From positions 4,774,001 through 4,838,000 of the forward strand of contig OZ251574.1 in the NCBI GenBank assembly GCA_965243635.1: a stretch of 64,000 nucleotides of DNA, in the 5' to 3' direction. Below, in pieces: positions 18,392 through 27,500 of this stretch. The translations under genes were made by a program, and so were the position numbers. The notes under the pieces are model-generated. The model was not told the DNA's origin, did not search any database, and saw nothing but the letters and a program-made list of their open reading frames with translations. Each line of letters starts with the position of its first letter. The first letter of the stretch is position 1. The DNA comes from Rs1 sp000416275 (GTDB lineage: Bacteria; Pseudomonadota; Gammaproteobacteria; Pseudomonadales; Balneatricaceae).

Positions 18392-19486
18392 TTAGGCATC
18401 CAGTGCGCGGCAATCGCCGGTATTCCAGCCAATTCTAATCGACTGACCTCTTTTCATATGCTGTTGATTATGAGTATTAGGTACTTTAATGATGAAGTCG
18501 GTACTACCTGATACAGAGACCCGAGTACGAGTGTGGTCCCCATGATAGATGAGCTCTTCAACTCTTGCTTCACAGTTATTTGGGCATTCACCTGCCGCCG
18601 GATCAACGATCACTCGCTCGGGGCGAAGTGACAAAGTTGTTCGATCACCAACACCAGCTACATTAATTTTTTTCGCCTGTACTAAACCGCCACCACCATC
18701 CAACTCGACACTGCAAACATCGCCTTCAATCGAGACCACTTTGCCCATTAACCGGTTATTCTCACCGATAAAATTGGCGACAAAAGCATTGGTTGGCTCA
18801 TCGTATAAAACGTGCGGAGAAGCCAGCTGCTGGACGATGCCGTCATCAAAAACAGCAATTCTATCTGACATGGTCAAGGCTTCTACCTGATCGTGGGTCA
18901 CATAGAGCATAGTGACACCTAGATCTTCGTGGATATGCTTTATTTCATACTGCATTTCTTCACGCAGGTTTTTATCCAAGGCGCCTAATGGCTCATCCAT
19001 TAAGACTAATTTAGGTCGAAAAACCAACGCCCTGGCAACTGCGACACGCTGCTGCTGCCCACCTGATAACTGTGCGGGTCTGCGATTGGCGAAATGATCT
19101 AAACGGACCATTTTTAGCGCGTGATTAACCTTCTCAGTAATTTCAGACTTACCCATTTTTCGAACTTGCAGGGGAAAAGCTAAGTTTTCTGCGACGCTCA
19201 TATGTGGGAACAGTGCATAGTTTTGAAAGACCATGCCTATCTCCCGCTTATGCGGTGCAACATTATTGATTGATTGACCATCGAGTATGATCTGACCGCT
19301 AGTGGCGGTTTCAAATCCCGCTAGCATCATAAGACAGGTGGTTTTACCTGATCCGGAAGGGCCTAACATCGTTAAAAACTCACCTTTAACCATGTCGACA
19401 TTAAAATCTTTTACGACTAAATGGACTCCATCATAGCTCTTTTGTACATTCTTAAATTGCACCAAAAAATCTGGATTTGAATCCAT
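18392..19486 (-). CDS. ABC importer ATPase, PotA-like
   Basis: This 364-residue ATPase energises the importer. Walker A is GPSGSGKTT (42-50), the Q-loop is QNYALFPHMSV, the signature is LSGGQQQR, Walker B with D-loop is LVLMDEPLGALD, and the H-loop is YVTHD. A C-terminal ~120-residue TOBE regulatory domain follows, as in PotA/CysA-type proteins. The chosen ATG has GGAGAG five bases upstream; a TTG four codons earlier is less likely because it lies inside that ribosome-binding site. It is the first gene of the importer set and is separated from creatinase by 537 bp. Confidence 0.9.
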   Translation of the reverse strand: MDSNPDFLVQFKNVQKSYDGVHLVVKDFNVDMVKGEFLTMLGPSGSGKTTCLMMLAGFETATSGQIILDGQSINNVAPHKREIGMVFQNYALFPHMSVAENLAFPLQVRKMGKSEITEKVNHALKMVRLDHFANRRPAQLSGGQQQRVAVARALVFRPKLVLMDEPLGALDKNLREEMQYEIKHIHEDLGVTMLYVTHDQVEALTMSDRIAVFDDGIVQQLASPHVLYDEPTNAFVANFIGENNRLMGKVVSIEGDVCSVELDGGGGLVQAKKINVAGVGDRTTLSLRPERVIVDPAAGECPNNCEARVEELIYHGDHTRTRVSVSGSTDFIIKVPNTHNQQHMKRGQSIRIGWNTGDCRALDA

Positions 19487-20023
19487 ATAACTCTCCAATA
19501 TGTTCTTATTTTTAGTTGGTTTGATACTAGCACATGCATTGAAAACTACACAACCGCTAGACCTTGTGTATTTATTGTATGGTAATTTTTGTCCTGCTAT
19601 TCTTTGTCTTTACGACAAATAACTTCTCAATCACGACAATTAAAGGGGGTTTTATCAGGTTTAATTGCCAAAAGTTATCAAATAAAGTTGTTGTTGTTTT
19701 TTAAAAAAAACCAATACAAGTCATTTTATTTAATTTAAATCAATAAGTTAAATTGAATAAAATCGAACAATTCAAGATTACACTAGTAATTAGGTATTTA
19801 AAACACACCACTAGTTATCTTAACTTAACCTGTTGCTTACCTAACGGGATGTTTTTTGAGCGTTTTTATGAATATCAGATGAACTTTGTCGTATCTAAAA
19901 TATCTAGATAGAGACTTGGAATGGCAGTGTCTGCAGTACAGGTACATTAAGGAGAATAAACTTTGACTCAGCCAACTAATGCAGCTGAGCCACGCTCTCT
20001 CAATGCTCTTTTATAAACATCGA
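19487..20023. promoter_or_regulatory. Long AT-rich spacer between creatinase and ABC importer
   Basis: No coding frame is supported in these 537 bp. An imperfect hairpin (GACTCAGC / GCTGAGCC, 19966-19991) lies just past the creatinase stop and may end or process its transcript. The rest is very AT-rich, with several TTAATTT/AAATTAA tracts, and probably holds the importer promoter; no confident -35/-10 pair can be assigned. Confidence 0.4.
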
Positions 20024-21235
20024 TTAAGCAGGTAGAATTAAATGTTCCGGACCGTATGGAAATGCTGTGATATTGTCACTGCCATCCTCTTTAATCACTA
20101 AGATGTCATGCTCTCGATAGCCACCCGCTCCCGGCATTGAATCGGGTATAGTAATCATCGGCTCCATTGAAATCACCATACCTGGCTCTAAAACAGTATC
20201 GCAATCTTCACGCAACTCAAGCCCAGCCTCACGACCATAGTAATGACTAAGTATGCCAAAAGAATGGCCGTAGCCGAAGGAACGATACTCTAACAGCCCA
20301 TGTTCAGCATAAATACTATTCAGCTCAATGGCGATATCCGAGCACTTATTACCCGCGACCAACAGCTCTTTACCGCGATCGTGGATCTTACAGTTTATCT
20401 CCCAGAGGCGAATATTTTCATCGGTTGCGGAACCTGCGAACATAGTTCGCTCTAGCGCCACGTAATAACCCGCTACCATTGGAAAACAATTCAGCGAGAG
20501 AATATCCCCTTCTACTATCTTTTTCGAAGTCACTGGATTGTGCGCGCCGTCAGTATTTAAACCTGACTGAAACCAAGTCCAAGTGTCTAACAGCTCGCCA
20601 TCAGGCCAGGTTTTGGCAATTTCTCGCACCATAGCTGCCGTTGAATGCAATGCCACTTCTACTTCACTTTCACCCACTCTAGCAGCCTCTGCACAAGCGG
20701 CCCCACCGATATCGGCGATCCGAGTCATCTGCGTAATATGCGCGATTTCCTCAGCCGACTTAATCATCCGCAAGCGCATAGCTGGCCCACCAATATCAAC
20801 AAACTCCACCTCTGGGAATGCCTGCTTTAAGCGCTGTAATTGATCTAAATTACAGTGGTCAAATTCGATGCCGATCCGCTTGGCACCTTTAGTGAGCTCT
20901 TTGACCGCTTTGAAAAAATTATCTTTCTGCCAATCTGTGTAAGTAATGTTGTTACCACTAGTACGTCGCCAAGGCTGCCCACCATCAATGCCGGCACTGA
21001 TGCTAGTAACCACATGTTGATCGATCACTAGCCCATAGTTGCGGCCAAAATAGCAGTACATGAAATCTGAGTAGTAACAGATATTGTGGTATGAACTAAA
21101 CAGGGCGGCATTTATATCTTGAGCGGCCATATAAACGCGTATGTTGGTTTGCCTTCTGAGCATTTCTTCCGCTGAAAAGGTTGGCTTTGCTTTGCTGCCG
21201 TTTCCAGCAAAACTTTGTAGTGATGGCATCTGCAT
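20024..21235 (-). CDS. Creatinase (creatine amidinohydrolase)
   Basis: This cytoplasmic enzyme splits creatine to sarcosine and urea. It belongs to the pita-bread (aminopeptidase P/creatinase) fold but, like true creatinases, needs no metal ligands. Its 403 residues equal the Pseudomonas putida enzyme as I recall it, and blocks such as SYHNI, SDFMYCYFGR, IDGGQPWRRT, DTWTWFQSGLNTDGAHNPVT and SFGYGHSFGILSHYYGREAG match it closely. Catalytic His232, Glu262, Arg335 and Glu358 fall at the same numbers. The related DMSP lyase DddP has metal-binding Asp/Glu residues that are not seen here. A divergent LysR gene and a downstream ABC importer suggest an inducible creatine-use locus. Confidence 0.93.
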   Translation of the reverse strand: MQMPSLQSFAGNGSKAKPTFSAEEMLRRQTNIRVYMAAQDINAALFSSYHNICYYSDFMYCYFGRNYGLVIDQHVVTSISAGIDGGQPWRRTSGNNITYTDWQKDNFFKAVKELTKGAKRIGIEFDHCNLDQLQRLKQAFPEVEFVDIGGPAMRLRMIKSAEEIAHITQMTRIADIGGAACAEAARVGESEVEVALHSTAAMVREIAKTWPDGELLDTWTWFQSGLNTDGAHNPVTSKKIVEGDILSLNCFPMVAGYYVALERTMFAGSATDENIRLWEINCKIHDRGKELLVAGNKCSDIAIELNSIYAEHGLLEYRSFGYGHSFGILSHYYGREAGLELREDCDTVLEPGMVISMEPMITIPDSMPGAGGYREHDILVIKEDGSDNITAFPYGPEHLILPA

Positions 21236-21309
21236 GCGTCTGCATCTCCTTAAGGTAAATTGATAGCTCTATTTAATGCCTTGCGAGAGGATAGATCAAG
21301 CGAGTGTTT

Positions 21310-21326
21310 TTCAATGCTTCATTGAA
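21310..21326. promoter_or_regulatory. Candidate LysR operator in creatinase-lysR intergene
   Basis: TTCAATGCTTCATTGAA is a perfect 7-3-7 inverted repeat between the divergent creatinase and lysR genes, 75 bp upstream of the creatinase start. Position and T-rich/A-rich dyad suit a LysR-type binding site. Assignment is inference. Confidence 0.55.
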
Positions 21327-21410
21327 TTAAATTCATCAAAACTTTGTGCTATGGCACAGTTTAAGGTTATCCTTCTAGCAGCCAAACACTATAATTTGCG
21401 AGGAAACTCA

Positions 21411-22355
21411 ATGCGTAATCTACCCCTAAAAGCCTTGCAAACCTTTGAAACCGTCGCTAGACACACTAATTTTCAAGGGGCTGCCCAAGAGCTTTTTATC
21501 ACACCTTCTGCGGTTAGCCACCAGATTAAAAACTTAGAGGAGTGGTTAGATTGCAGCCTTTTCAGTCGCCATGGCAATCAGCTGAGCTTGCTGCCGCACG
21601 GCCGGCAACTCGCCAGTAGTTTAAGCAGCTCTTTAACCGAGATAAAAACCGCCTGCCAACTGGCCAAACAGGCTACTTTGAGTAAAAAGTTAGTGATAGC
21701 TGCCATCCCCTCGGTCGCCACCTGCTGGCTAATCCCTAAGTTGAATATTTTTCAAGCGGAACACCCCGATATATCACTGCGCGTCACTTATGCGATACAC
21801 GGCACAGACATTGATTTTAGCGACGTCGATATCGCCTTCATTTTTGCCAATTCAGCGCCCAAAATAGCCGGTATTAGCACCGAGCTATTCCGCTCGGGAA
21901 AAAGCTATCCAGTGTGTAGTGCGGAGCTTTTACGCCGCCATGATTTGGCCGCAGATTTATCGATCAGCGGCGGACCTTTCTTACATGATGCTGTAATAGC
22001 CGACGGCTGGCAGGAGTGGTTTGCAAAGGCCGGTCAGCAGCCGAACTATAGTAGCGGCAGCCTATCTTTTGATGATTTCAACTTGCTGCGTTCTGCAGCT
22101 CTTGCCGGGCAAGGGATTGCCCTGTGCCCCCTGGCAATGATCGAAGATGACCTGCGAACCGAGCGACTGATCAAACTGTCGGATACTTATGTTTCAGAAA
22201 ACAGTGGCTACTATTTATTAACCAAGTCTAACCCTCTAGCCCCAAGTTTAGCGAGTATAAATCTGTTTAGAGACTGGGTATTTGATCAAGGAGAGCCACC
22301 TTATTTAAGCAGCTCTCAGCGACAACCACCTCTTTCAAAGGGAATAGGCACTTAG
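21411..22355 (+). CDS. LysR-type regulator, GcvA-like
   Basis: This 314-residue transcription factor has an N-terminal winged helix-turn-helix (residues ~5-65, with LKALQTFETVARHTNFQGAA and TPSAVSHQIKNLEEWL) and a C-terminal type-2 periplasmic-binding-protein-like effector domain. The HTH pattern is that of the GcvA/AmpR branch. The ATG at 21411 is preceded by GAGGAA; frames open further upstream would add a segment without family likeness. It is transcribed away from creatinase across a 175-bp intergene with a perfect dyad, so it most likely controls creatinase and perhaps the importer. The inducer is probably creatine or a product such as sarcosine (inference). Confidence 0.88.
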   Translation: MRNLPLKALQTFETVARHTNFQGAAQELFITPSAVSHQIKNLEEWLDCSLFSRHGNQLSLLPHGRQLASSLSSSLTEIKTACQLAKQATLSKKLVIAAIPSVATCWLIPKLNIFQAEHPDISLRVTYAIHGTDIDFSDVDIAFIFANSAPKIAGISTELFRSGKSYPVCSAELLRRHDLAADLSISGGPFLHDAVIADGWQEWFAKAGQQPNYSSGSLSFDDFNLLRSAALAGQGIALCPLAMIEDDLRTERLIKLSDTYVSENSGYYLLTKSNPLAPSLASINLFRDWVFDQGEPPYLSSSQRQPPLSKGIGT

Positions 22356-22411
22356 TTATCTACAGAGAAGATGTGGGGTTTGTTCATAGGTTCTAAAAAA
22401 AACAATCGCGA

Positions 22412-23107
22412 TTAATTGGCTAAAGCGATCACTACCGCTGATTGCGCGTGGATAGCGGTAGTGTCGTATAGAGGTACATCAGTGTGCTGCTGTTCAACCA
22501 ACAGCGCGATTTCAGTACAGCCCAAAATAACCGCCTCAGCCCCACGGGCAAACAAACTATCGATCACCGCCAAATACTCCGCTCTGGAAGTCTCTTTAAT
22601 CTCCCCCAAGACTAGTTCAGTATAAATAATTTCATGTACTCTTTGCTGCTGATCCTCTAGCGGCACTACTACTTGAATAGCAAATTTATCTTCTAACCTA
22701 GATCGGTAAAAATCTTGCTGCATGGTAAATTTGGTTCCCAACAAACCCACTTTCGTTATTTTGTCTGCCTGCAACACTTGCGCCGTTGCATCGGCAATGT
22801 GGTGAATTGGAATACTAATATTAGCTTGTATTTGCTCCGCTACTTTGTGCATGGTATTGGTGCAGATCAGCAGAAAATCAGCCCCGGCAAGCTCAATGTT
22901 TTTCGCGGCTTTAGCCAAAATCAGCGCCGTCGCCTGCCAATCCCCTGCATGCTGCATGCGCTCTATCTCTGCAAAATCGACACTAACCATCACCACTTTG
23001 GCTGAGTGCAAGCCACCCAGCTGCCGCTTTACTCCCCGGTTAACCTCTTGATAATAGCTGACCGTGGACTCCCAGCTCATCCCGCCTAATAATCCTATGG
23101 TTTTCAT
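22412..23107 (-). CDS. Aspartate/glutamate racemase family protein (YgeA-like)
   Basis: This 231-residue cytoplasmic amino-acid racemase interconverts L- and D-forms without a cofactor, using two cysteines. It begins MKTIGLLGGMSWESTVSYYQ, typical of the YgeA/aspartate racemase branch. The first catalytic cysteine is in ICTNTMH (~residue 82) and the second in LGCTEI (~residue 197), both preserved. The length is normal. It converges with the lysR gene (57 bp between stops), so it is not part of the creatine operon. Substrate may be aspartate, glutamate or another amino acid. Confidence 0.88.
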   Translation of the reverse strand: MKTIGLLGGMSWESTVSYYQEVNRGVKRQLGGLHSAKVVMVSVDFAEIERMQHAGDWQATALILAKAAKNIELAGADFLLICTNTMHKVAEQIQANISIPIHHIADATAQVLQADKITKVGLLGTKFTMQQDFYRSRLEDKFAIQVVVPLEDQQQRVHEIIYTELVLGEIKETSRAEYLAVIDSLFARGAEAVILGCTEIALLVEQQHTDVPLYDTTAIHAQSAVVIALAN

Positions 23108-23335
23108 ATTATGTTCCTTAATTTATTAGCTTTCGAGTTAGGTTGATGGCATTCCTAAAAGTAGCGAATTCGATAATTACTGCTATTTTTAAATGACTTA
23201 CGGTGATTTTTTATCTAAAGGACAAACTTTAACCTCTCCTCTACAGCCTTCTGTTCACTCAACTTATTTCAGTATCATACCTAAGTCGAAAGGCAAATAA
23301 AGCTCTTATAGGAACAACCAAAGGAACATCAATCT

Positions 23336-23538
23336 AAGACCTCTGTATAACTTACCCAGAGGGTATGATAACTGCGCTCGGTAATACGGCGTTAAAAACC
23401 GGCTCAATATGCTCATTTACACCTGTAATACCCATAAACAGGGGCACACTGTACCCAAAGAGAGGGGCACACTGACTCCGCTATCTCGCCGGTTTTTGCC
23501 TTGTCTTACCTTCACTCGTAACGTTATGCAGAGGTCTC
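23336..23538. repeat. Family B MITE copy B1
   Basis: This 203-bp element has ends AAGACCTCTGTATAAC and GTTATGCAGAGGTCTC and an interior (CTGCGCTCGGTAATACGG, ACCGGCTCAATATGC, CCGCTATCTCGCCGG) that matches copy B2 at 35401-35585 in reverse orientation. It carries an extra ~20 bp near its left end compared with B2. Its right end overlaps the stop codon of the neighbouring binding-protein gene. No protein is encoded; the ends resemble those of DDE-type insertion sequences, but no parent element is present here. Confidence 0.8.
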
Positions 23539-24547
23539 AGTCTAATAATTTTACTGAATTTTTATATTTTTCGGTGATCATTAAGTGTCGCCTGTGCATT
23601 TCCGATTGACTAAATATCAGTTCACCAGCAGTCTGTGTCTGAGGAAATATATCGTTGGGACTGCGTTTGTCTACCAGTATACTCACGGCGATCTTACCGG
23701 CATCGGCACCCATAATTTCACCATTTAGCTGTAATCCTCCGACCAGTAATCCCTCACCAATTTGCTGCAAATGTGAGGTGAATGCGGTGGTAGGAGAGTG
23801 GACCGAGATCCATTTAGCGACATTTACCGCACTAATACTGCTGCCGTCGTCATTTTTTAGTGCGAAAGCTCCGACGAGCAGTAAGAAGTCGTAATTATCT
23901 TGCTTAGAGGCAATAATTTTTTCCTTCCAGGCCGAAAAAACTTTAGCTCTGAACACATCAACTTCAGCGCCCTTCACAAAAAATTTATCACGGCTTTGTA
24001 ACTCCAGTTTGAAAAAGTGCTGTGAAGTAACGCTAGTATCCATCAACAGTAAAATTTTACTGGCCTGAATACCAAAGGCATTCATCGTCTCCATTATATT
24101 GCGCTTGATCAGCGGCCGTTCTAATACCCCTGTAATGTTAGTGGTTTCATCCAGCCAGGGATAATCTTCCCTAAGGTGTGCATTAATACCAGAAAACACC
24201 ACTGGGATACTTGGATCGACGTATCTTCCCACTAGCCTCAGTGCATTGTCATCTGTCACATAAACAATGCTCGGTTTAAGTCTTTTAATACTCTCCAATA
24301 TTTCACTGGCAACCGCAGCAAATTTGGTGATATCGATCCGCTTAGTGTCCATTTCATATTCAGTGTAGCGATACTTATCGCCTAATTTTTGTCGAAAGCC
24401 ACGACTTTGATTGACTACCCATGAAATATTCTTTGAGTAACTATGCACAATAGCCACATCATTATTAGCTGCCCTGACAAACGGAATGCTTAACCCGAAC
24501 AAAAGCACACCAATAATAGCGACTCTTACGCTGCTGAGTTTGATCAT
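23537..24547 (-). CDS. Lone ABC-type substrate-binding protein
   Basis: This 336-residue secreted protein has a signal peptide (MIKLSSVRVAIIGVLLFGLS..., cleavage after VRA, ~residue 25). The mature part (VAIVHSYSKNISWVVNQSRG, then SIPVVFSGINAHLREDYPWL and NITGVLER) fits the ABC 'sub_bind' family of periplasmic proteins, which often act without a transporter or with sensory proteins. The ATG at 24547 with AGAGAGGG upstream is preferred over an open extension of 68 codons lacking family likeness. Its TGA stop is formed at the edge of MITE B1, so the natural C-terminus may have been replaced by a few residues. No permease or ATPase is adjacent. Confidence 0.75.
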   Translation of the reverse strand: MIKLSSVRVAIIGVLLFGLSIPFVRAANNDVAIVHSYSKNISWVVNQSRGFRQKLGDKYRYTEYEMDTKRIDITKFAAVASEILESIKRLKPSIVYVTDDNALRLVGRYVDPSIPVVFSGINAHLREDYPWLDETTNITGVLERPLIKRNIMETMNAFGIQASKILLLMDTSVTSQHFFKLELQSRDKFFVKGAEVDVFRAKVFSAWKEKIIASKQDNYDFLLLVGAFALKNDDGSSISAVNVAKWISVHSPTTAFTSHLQQIGEGLLVGGLQLNGEIMGADAGKIAVSILVDKRSPNDIFPQTQTAGELIFSQSEMHRRHLMITEKYKNSVKLLD

Positions 24548-24757
24548 ACAACCCTCTCTTACTAAGTAAATGAACGAGCTTCCCCTTAAACGCAGGTTTA
24601 ATTTAGAGCATCTACAGTAACTATAGCCTTTATTGTTTAAATTGAGAGTTTTACGCGAATATAAAATAATCACAATTCTAAATCTGTGGCGCCAAAGTAA
24701 AGCAAGAGGATAAGATACTGGTTTTACACTGGTATCATAGCTAGAGTTCAACCATAA

Positions 24758-24972
24758 ACCTGAATCCGTGACTTCAAAGTGAATACAGAGTGTAAGATAT
24801 TGGTTCTACAGTGGAATTGAAAAATCTTAGCTGCAAACTCATATCATATGCTCCTGCATTCGCTAAATAAATGCAGCCATGCATAAAACCCGTAGCTTCA
24901 GCGGGTATTTTGCTAACCGCTGTATAATCAAGAGCTTGTGCTATGTGGCGCAGTGAAGTCACTGATTCAGGA
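24758..24972. repeat. Family A MITE copy A6, long form
   Basis: This 215-bp copy has TAA duplicated on both sides (24755-24757, 24973-24975). It has the ACCTGAATCCGTGACTTCA left end and a right end with one change (GATTCAGGA). It carries an extra ~50-bp block with CTCCTGCATTCGCTAAATAA, shared with copies A8 and A9, defining a long subtype. Confidence 0.85.
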
Positions 24973-25205
24973 TAAAGACTTCCGATATTTGTCGAAAGTT
25001 TAATCAACCGAGCACTTTAAGGTGGGTGAATAGGTCACGTGCACAGCAATTTCAGTTTGCCAATTGGAGAGTAAAGCAGGGTATAACTATAGGCGAGGTG
25101 GTTGAGAACAGTCATTTTACGATGTAACAGGCGGTATCAATTTAGCTCTCACTAGAGCGACACTCAACCTACCACGAGCGGCACTAGGAAAGAGTGGCGT
25201 TAAGA

Positions 25206-25262
25206 AGCCTCTGAAAAAATCTCCCACCCCCGTAGGAAATATGTGGGACTTATTCAAAGGCT
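25206..25262. terminator. Nested hairpin downstream of a secreted-protein gene
   Basis: AGCCTCTGAA and TTCAAAGGCT pair at the outside, with CCCAC/GTGGG pairing inside, 18 bp beyond the stop codon of the minus-strand gene that ends at 25281. This could serve as its transcript end, though no T-run follows. The rest of the 24973-25280 stretch shows nothing else. Confidence 0.4.
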
Positions 25263-25280
25263 CCCCTAAATTGCTGCGCT

Positions 25281-26042
25281 TTAGTGGCTTAATACCTCTA
25301 GCACATCGGCACTTAGCAACTGCTTTTTACCTTTAAAAACTTCTAAAAAGCCCGGCGCAGAATCACTTTTACCTAATACGTTAACGTAACAGAGATAAAG
25401 GTATTTACCTTTGGCAAATGAATATTGATGATTGCCACCACTGCCGTCAAACTCCAGTTTTCCGCCGGTTAACACTAAATCCGGTTTTTCGCTCTGCGAC
25501 TTGTTAATACTCCATGATGCGTAGCGATAATTATCACTGCCGAGATCATCGACCCGAATCTGGAATTTAGCGGTTTTCCACTCTAATATTGGCTGTTTAT
25601 ATGCTCTGATGCTCGAGTGAAGAGTTTTTTTCTGACTGACAATCAGCTGCTGCTTAAGCTCTTTTTCTTTCTCGGACTGGTAGTTTACCCGCTTAATTTT
25701 ACCATCTTCATCCAGCCACAGCTCACCATTGCCGAACATAACTCCTCTCCAGCCCACCACACTCCAATCATTTTCTAGGCTAGAATCGGCGATTAGCTGT
25801 ATCAGCTGCTCATCAAATACTTGCTCAAAACGACTCACTAGCTGTGCTGCATTGTCGATCATAGGCACCGGATACTGACGCTTTAGTGGATAGGAGATCA
25901 GCGCCGCAACTGCCTGCTTATCCTGCAGCTTAAAGGCACTGACAATTTTAGAGATATCACGGTGATGCTTTTTTTCTATGGCTAGGGCATTGACTGTAAA
26001 AAAGAGAGAAAACAGTACAAGGGTACTCGTTAAAAATTTCAT
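25281..26042 (-). CDS. Secreted/periplasmic protein of unknown function
   Basis: This 253-residue protein has a clear signal peptide (MKFLTSTLVLFSLFFTVNAL, cleavage near ALA at residue 21). The mature N-half (KHHRDISKIVSAFKLQDKQA, then ISYPLKRQYPVPMIDNAAQL) resembles the periplasmic proteins annotated only as conserved hypothetical in gammaproteobacteria. The C-half contains beta-rich blocks (WSINKSQSEKPDLVLTGGKL and FDGSGGNHQYSFAKGKYLYL). No catalytic motif is visible. It is monocistronic, 106 bp from the GNAT gene upstream. I do not recognise a function. Confidence 0.65.
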   Translation of the reverse strand: MKFLTSTLVLFSLFFTVNALAIEKKHHRDISKIVSAFKLQDKQAVAALISYPLKRQYPVPMIDNAAQLVSRFEQVFDEQLIQLIADSSLENDWSVVGWRGVMFGNGELWLDEDGKIKRVNYQSEKEKELKQQLIVSQKKTLHSSIRAYKQPILEWKTAKFQIRVDDLGSDNYRYASWSINKSQSEKPDLVLTGGKLEFDGSGGNHQYSFAKGKYLYLCYVNVLGKSDSAPGFLEVFKGKKQLLSADVLEVLSH

Positions 26043-26148
26043 TAAAGCTCGATACTCCGATTTATGCTAAATAAAGTGAAACTCAGTGTAATGCTTACTA
26101 GCTTGTTATTAAACAATATTTATTAATAAAAACTTAATTGAGGCTGTT

Positions 26149-26682
26149 TCAGCTGTCAACTTGCAACAATTGTTGATGATGTTTCCATGCATAGATCAAA
26201 TCGTTGACCTGCACATCGCTGCCAGGGGGCAGCCACAAATTGGTTTGTCGGTGACTAGCGCCAAGTCGCTGATAGAAATTCCTAGCACTTAAGTTATCTT
26301 CTAACACTTCCAGATAGATGCCCTGGTGTTCGAAGCAGTCATTGGCCCAGCGCGCAATTAAGTGCATCAACTGCTTGCCAACGCCCCGACCTTGGGCGGC
26401 TTTTGCAACGTGCAAATTATCAATAAAAGTCCCCCACTTGGCGCTTTGATCACCGAAAGCGCTAATAAAACCCAACATTTGACCATTTTCGGTGGCAACC
26501 ACCACCCGTTGATTGGGCTTAGGGGCCGATAATTGCTTAGTCCAAGCGGTCTTTCGCTCATCCCATACCTCATCATCAAGATAGCTATCGGAAAAAATCC
26601 CTCGATAAGAATCTCGCCAGCTCTGAGCATGCAACTCAGCCAAATTATCTAAATCGTCAAGAGCAGCTAATCTATACTGCAT
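26149..26682 (-). CDS. GNAT family N-acetyltransferase
   Basis: This 177-residue acetyltransferase carries the acetyl-CoA-binding motif V.KAAQGRGVGKQLM (~residues 93-105) after a beta-4 strand (GTFIDNLHV) and the motif-B region YLEVLEDNLSARNFYQRLGA, all typical of GNAT enzymes that acetylate small amines or protein N-termini. The length is normal and the start has GGAG twelve bases upstream. Eighteen bases upstream of the ATG begins a run of 14 tandem heptamers that fills the leader or promoter, so expression may vary with repeat number. The substrate is unknown. Confidence 0.88.
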   Translation of the reverse strand: MQYRLAALDDLDNLAELHAQSWRDSYRGIFSDSYLDDEVWDERKTAWTKQLSAPKPNQRVVVATENGQMLGFISAFGDQSAKWGTFIDNLHVAKAAQGRGVGKQLMHLIARWANDCFEHQGIYLEVLEDNLSARNFYQRLGASHRQTNLWLPPGSDVQVNDLIYAWKHHQQLLQVDS

Positions 26683-26700
26683 ATTTTGGGGTACTCCAAT

Positions 26701-26800
26701 AAAGCTGAAAGCTGAAAGCTGAAAGCTGAAAGCTGAAAGCTGAAAGCTGAAAGCTGAAAGCTGAAAGCTGAAAGCTGAAAGCTGAAAGCTGAAAGCTGAA
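26701..26800. repeat. 14-copy heptanucleotide tandem repeat (AAAGCTG)n
   Basis: One hundred bases consist of 14 perfect copies of AAAGCTG plus two bases, with no interruption. On the coding strand of the adjacent GNAT gene the unit reads CAGCTTT and ends 18 bp before its start codon. Perfect heptamer tracts of this length are prone to slipped-strand change. Confidence 0.97.
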
Positions 26801-26946
26801 TTATTTGCATCGCAGCGCTTGAATGCAAGCTAATTCGCTTACTTTTCTAATAAAAACAGCAGCTTAATATTGAGATCTGGTTTTTAGTTTGTACAAAAAC
26901 TTAACCGGGAAGGGGAATTACTTGGGCTAACATCGTGGCCGGCAGC

Positions 26947-27414
26947 TTAATAAAACAGGCCGTGGACACCGGCGACTCCCGCAAAAACTGCGGCTAAGCT
27001 TATCGTTAATAGCACTATATGCATCACTTGCACGACAAAAAAAGTTCTCTCGCTATTTTTTTTAGCTTGTCGATGAAACCAAGTGTGTAAAAATAATGGC
27101 TCGAACACGAACAGCACCAAGCTAAAGATAGTCCAGACCAAAATCATCAGATAAATCCACCACTGCATGGATGACCATCCATTCATGACGTACAGCATAT
27201 AAAAGCCAGATAATCCGGTGATTAGGGTAGTTATTTTCGCTTGGAAGCTGAATTTTCCTTCGAGGACCTCGAATATTTTTAATCGATTTTCTGCGGTCTG
27301 AGAAGATCTGATCGCGGGGATTAAAACTGTCGTCACAAATGCAACGCCACCTATCCAGAGAACCACTGCAATGACATGCAGCGCTCTAGCGATCACCAAC
27401 AAGTTATATTCCAT
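26947..27414 (-). CDS. CopD-like integral membrane protein
   Basis: This 155-residue inner-membrane protein has four predicted helices. It starts with ARALHVIAVVLWIGGVAFVT, where the His-containing first helix and WIGG turn are typical of the CopD/DUF2269-like membrane family linked to copper or heme handling. Further histidines lie in the loop LFLHTWFHRQAKK and in helix four (VMHIVLL). The length is that of the single-domain members. No copper-resistance partner gene is nearby; the gene lies between phnN and the heptamer-repeat GNAT gene. Family likeness is moderate, the exact role unknown. Confidence 0.65.
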   Translation of the reverse strand: MEYNLLVIARALHVIAVVLWIGGVAFVTTVLIPAIRSSQTAENRLKIFEVLEGKFSFQAKITTLITGLSGFYMLYVMNGWSSMQWWIYLMILVWTIFSLVLFVFEPLFLHTWFHRQAKKNSERTFFVVQVMHIVLLTISLAAVFAGVAGVHGLFY

Positions 27415-27500
27415 ATTGACTACTGACGCCGTATTAAATTAAAGAGGATTCGCAAAAGACCGTAGCTGTGCCCGGTATGGCGACGGTTGGCACTGAATAC

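Noticed and set aside
19900..19960. Sigma-54 promoter near creatinase (TGGCAG...TGCAG)
   Set aside because: The GG and GC elements are eight, not ten, bases apart.
20024..21235. DMSP lyase DddP or Xaa-Pro peptidase
   Set aside because: Length, His232/Glu262/Arg335/Glu358 and the TWFQSGLNTDGAHNP block match creatinase, and the metal-binding residues of peptidases and DddP are not seen.
24774..25007. 77-codon ORF, and similar short ORFs at 4732-4914, 57441-57656 and 60792-61007
   Set aside because: All lie within family-A MITE copies and share the same translated repeat sequence; they are by-products of the element.
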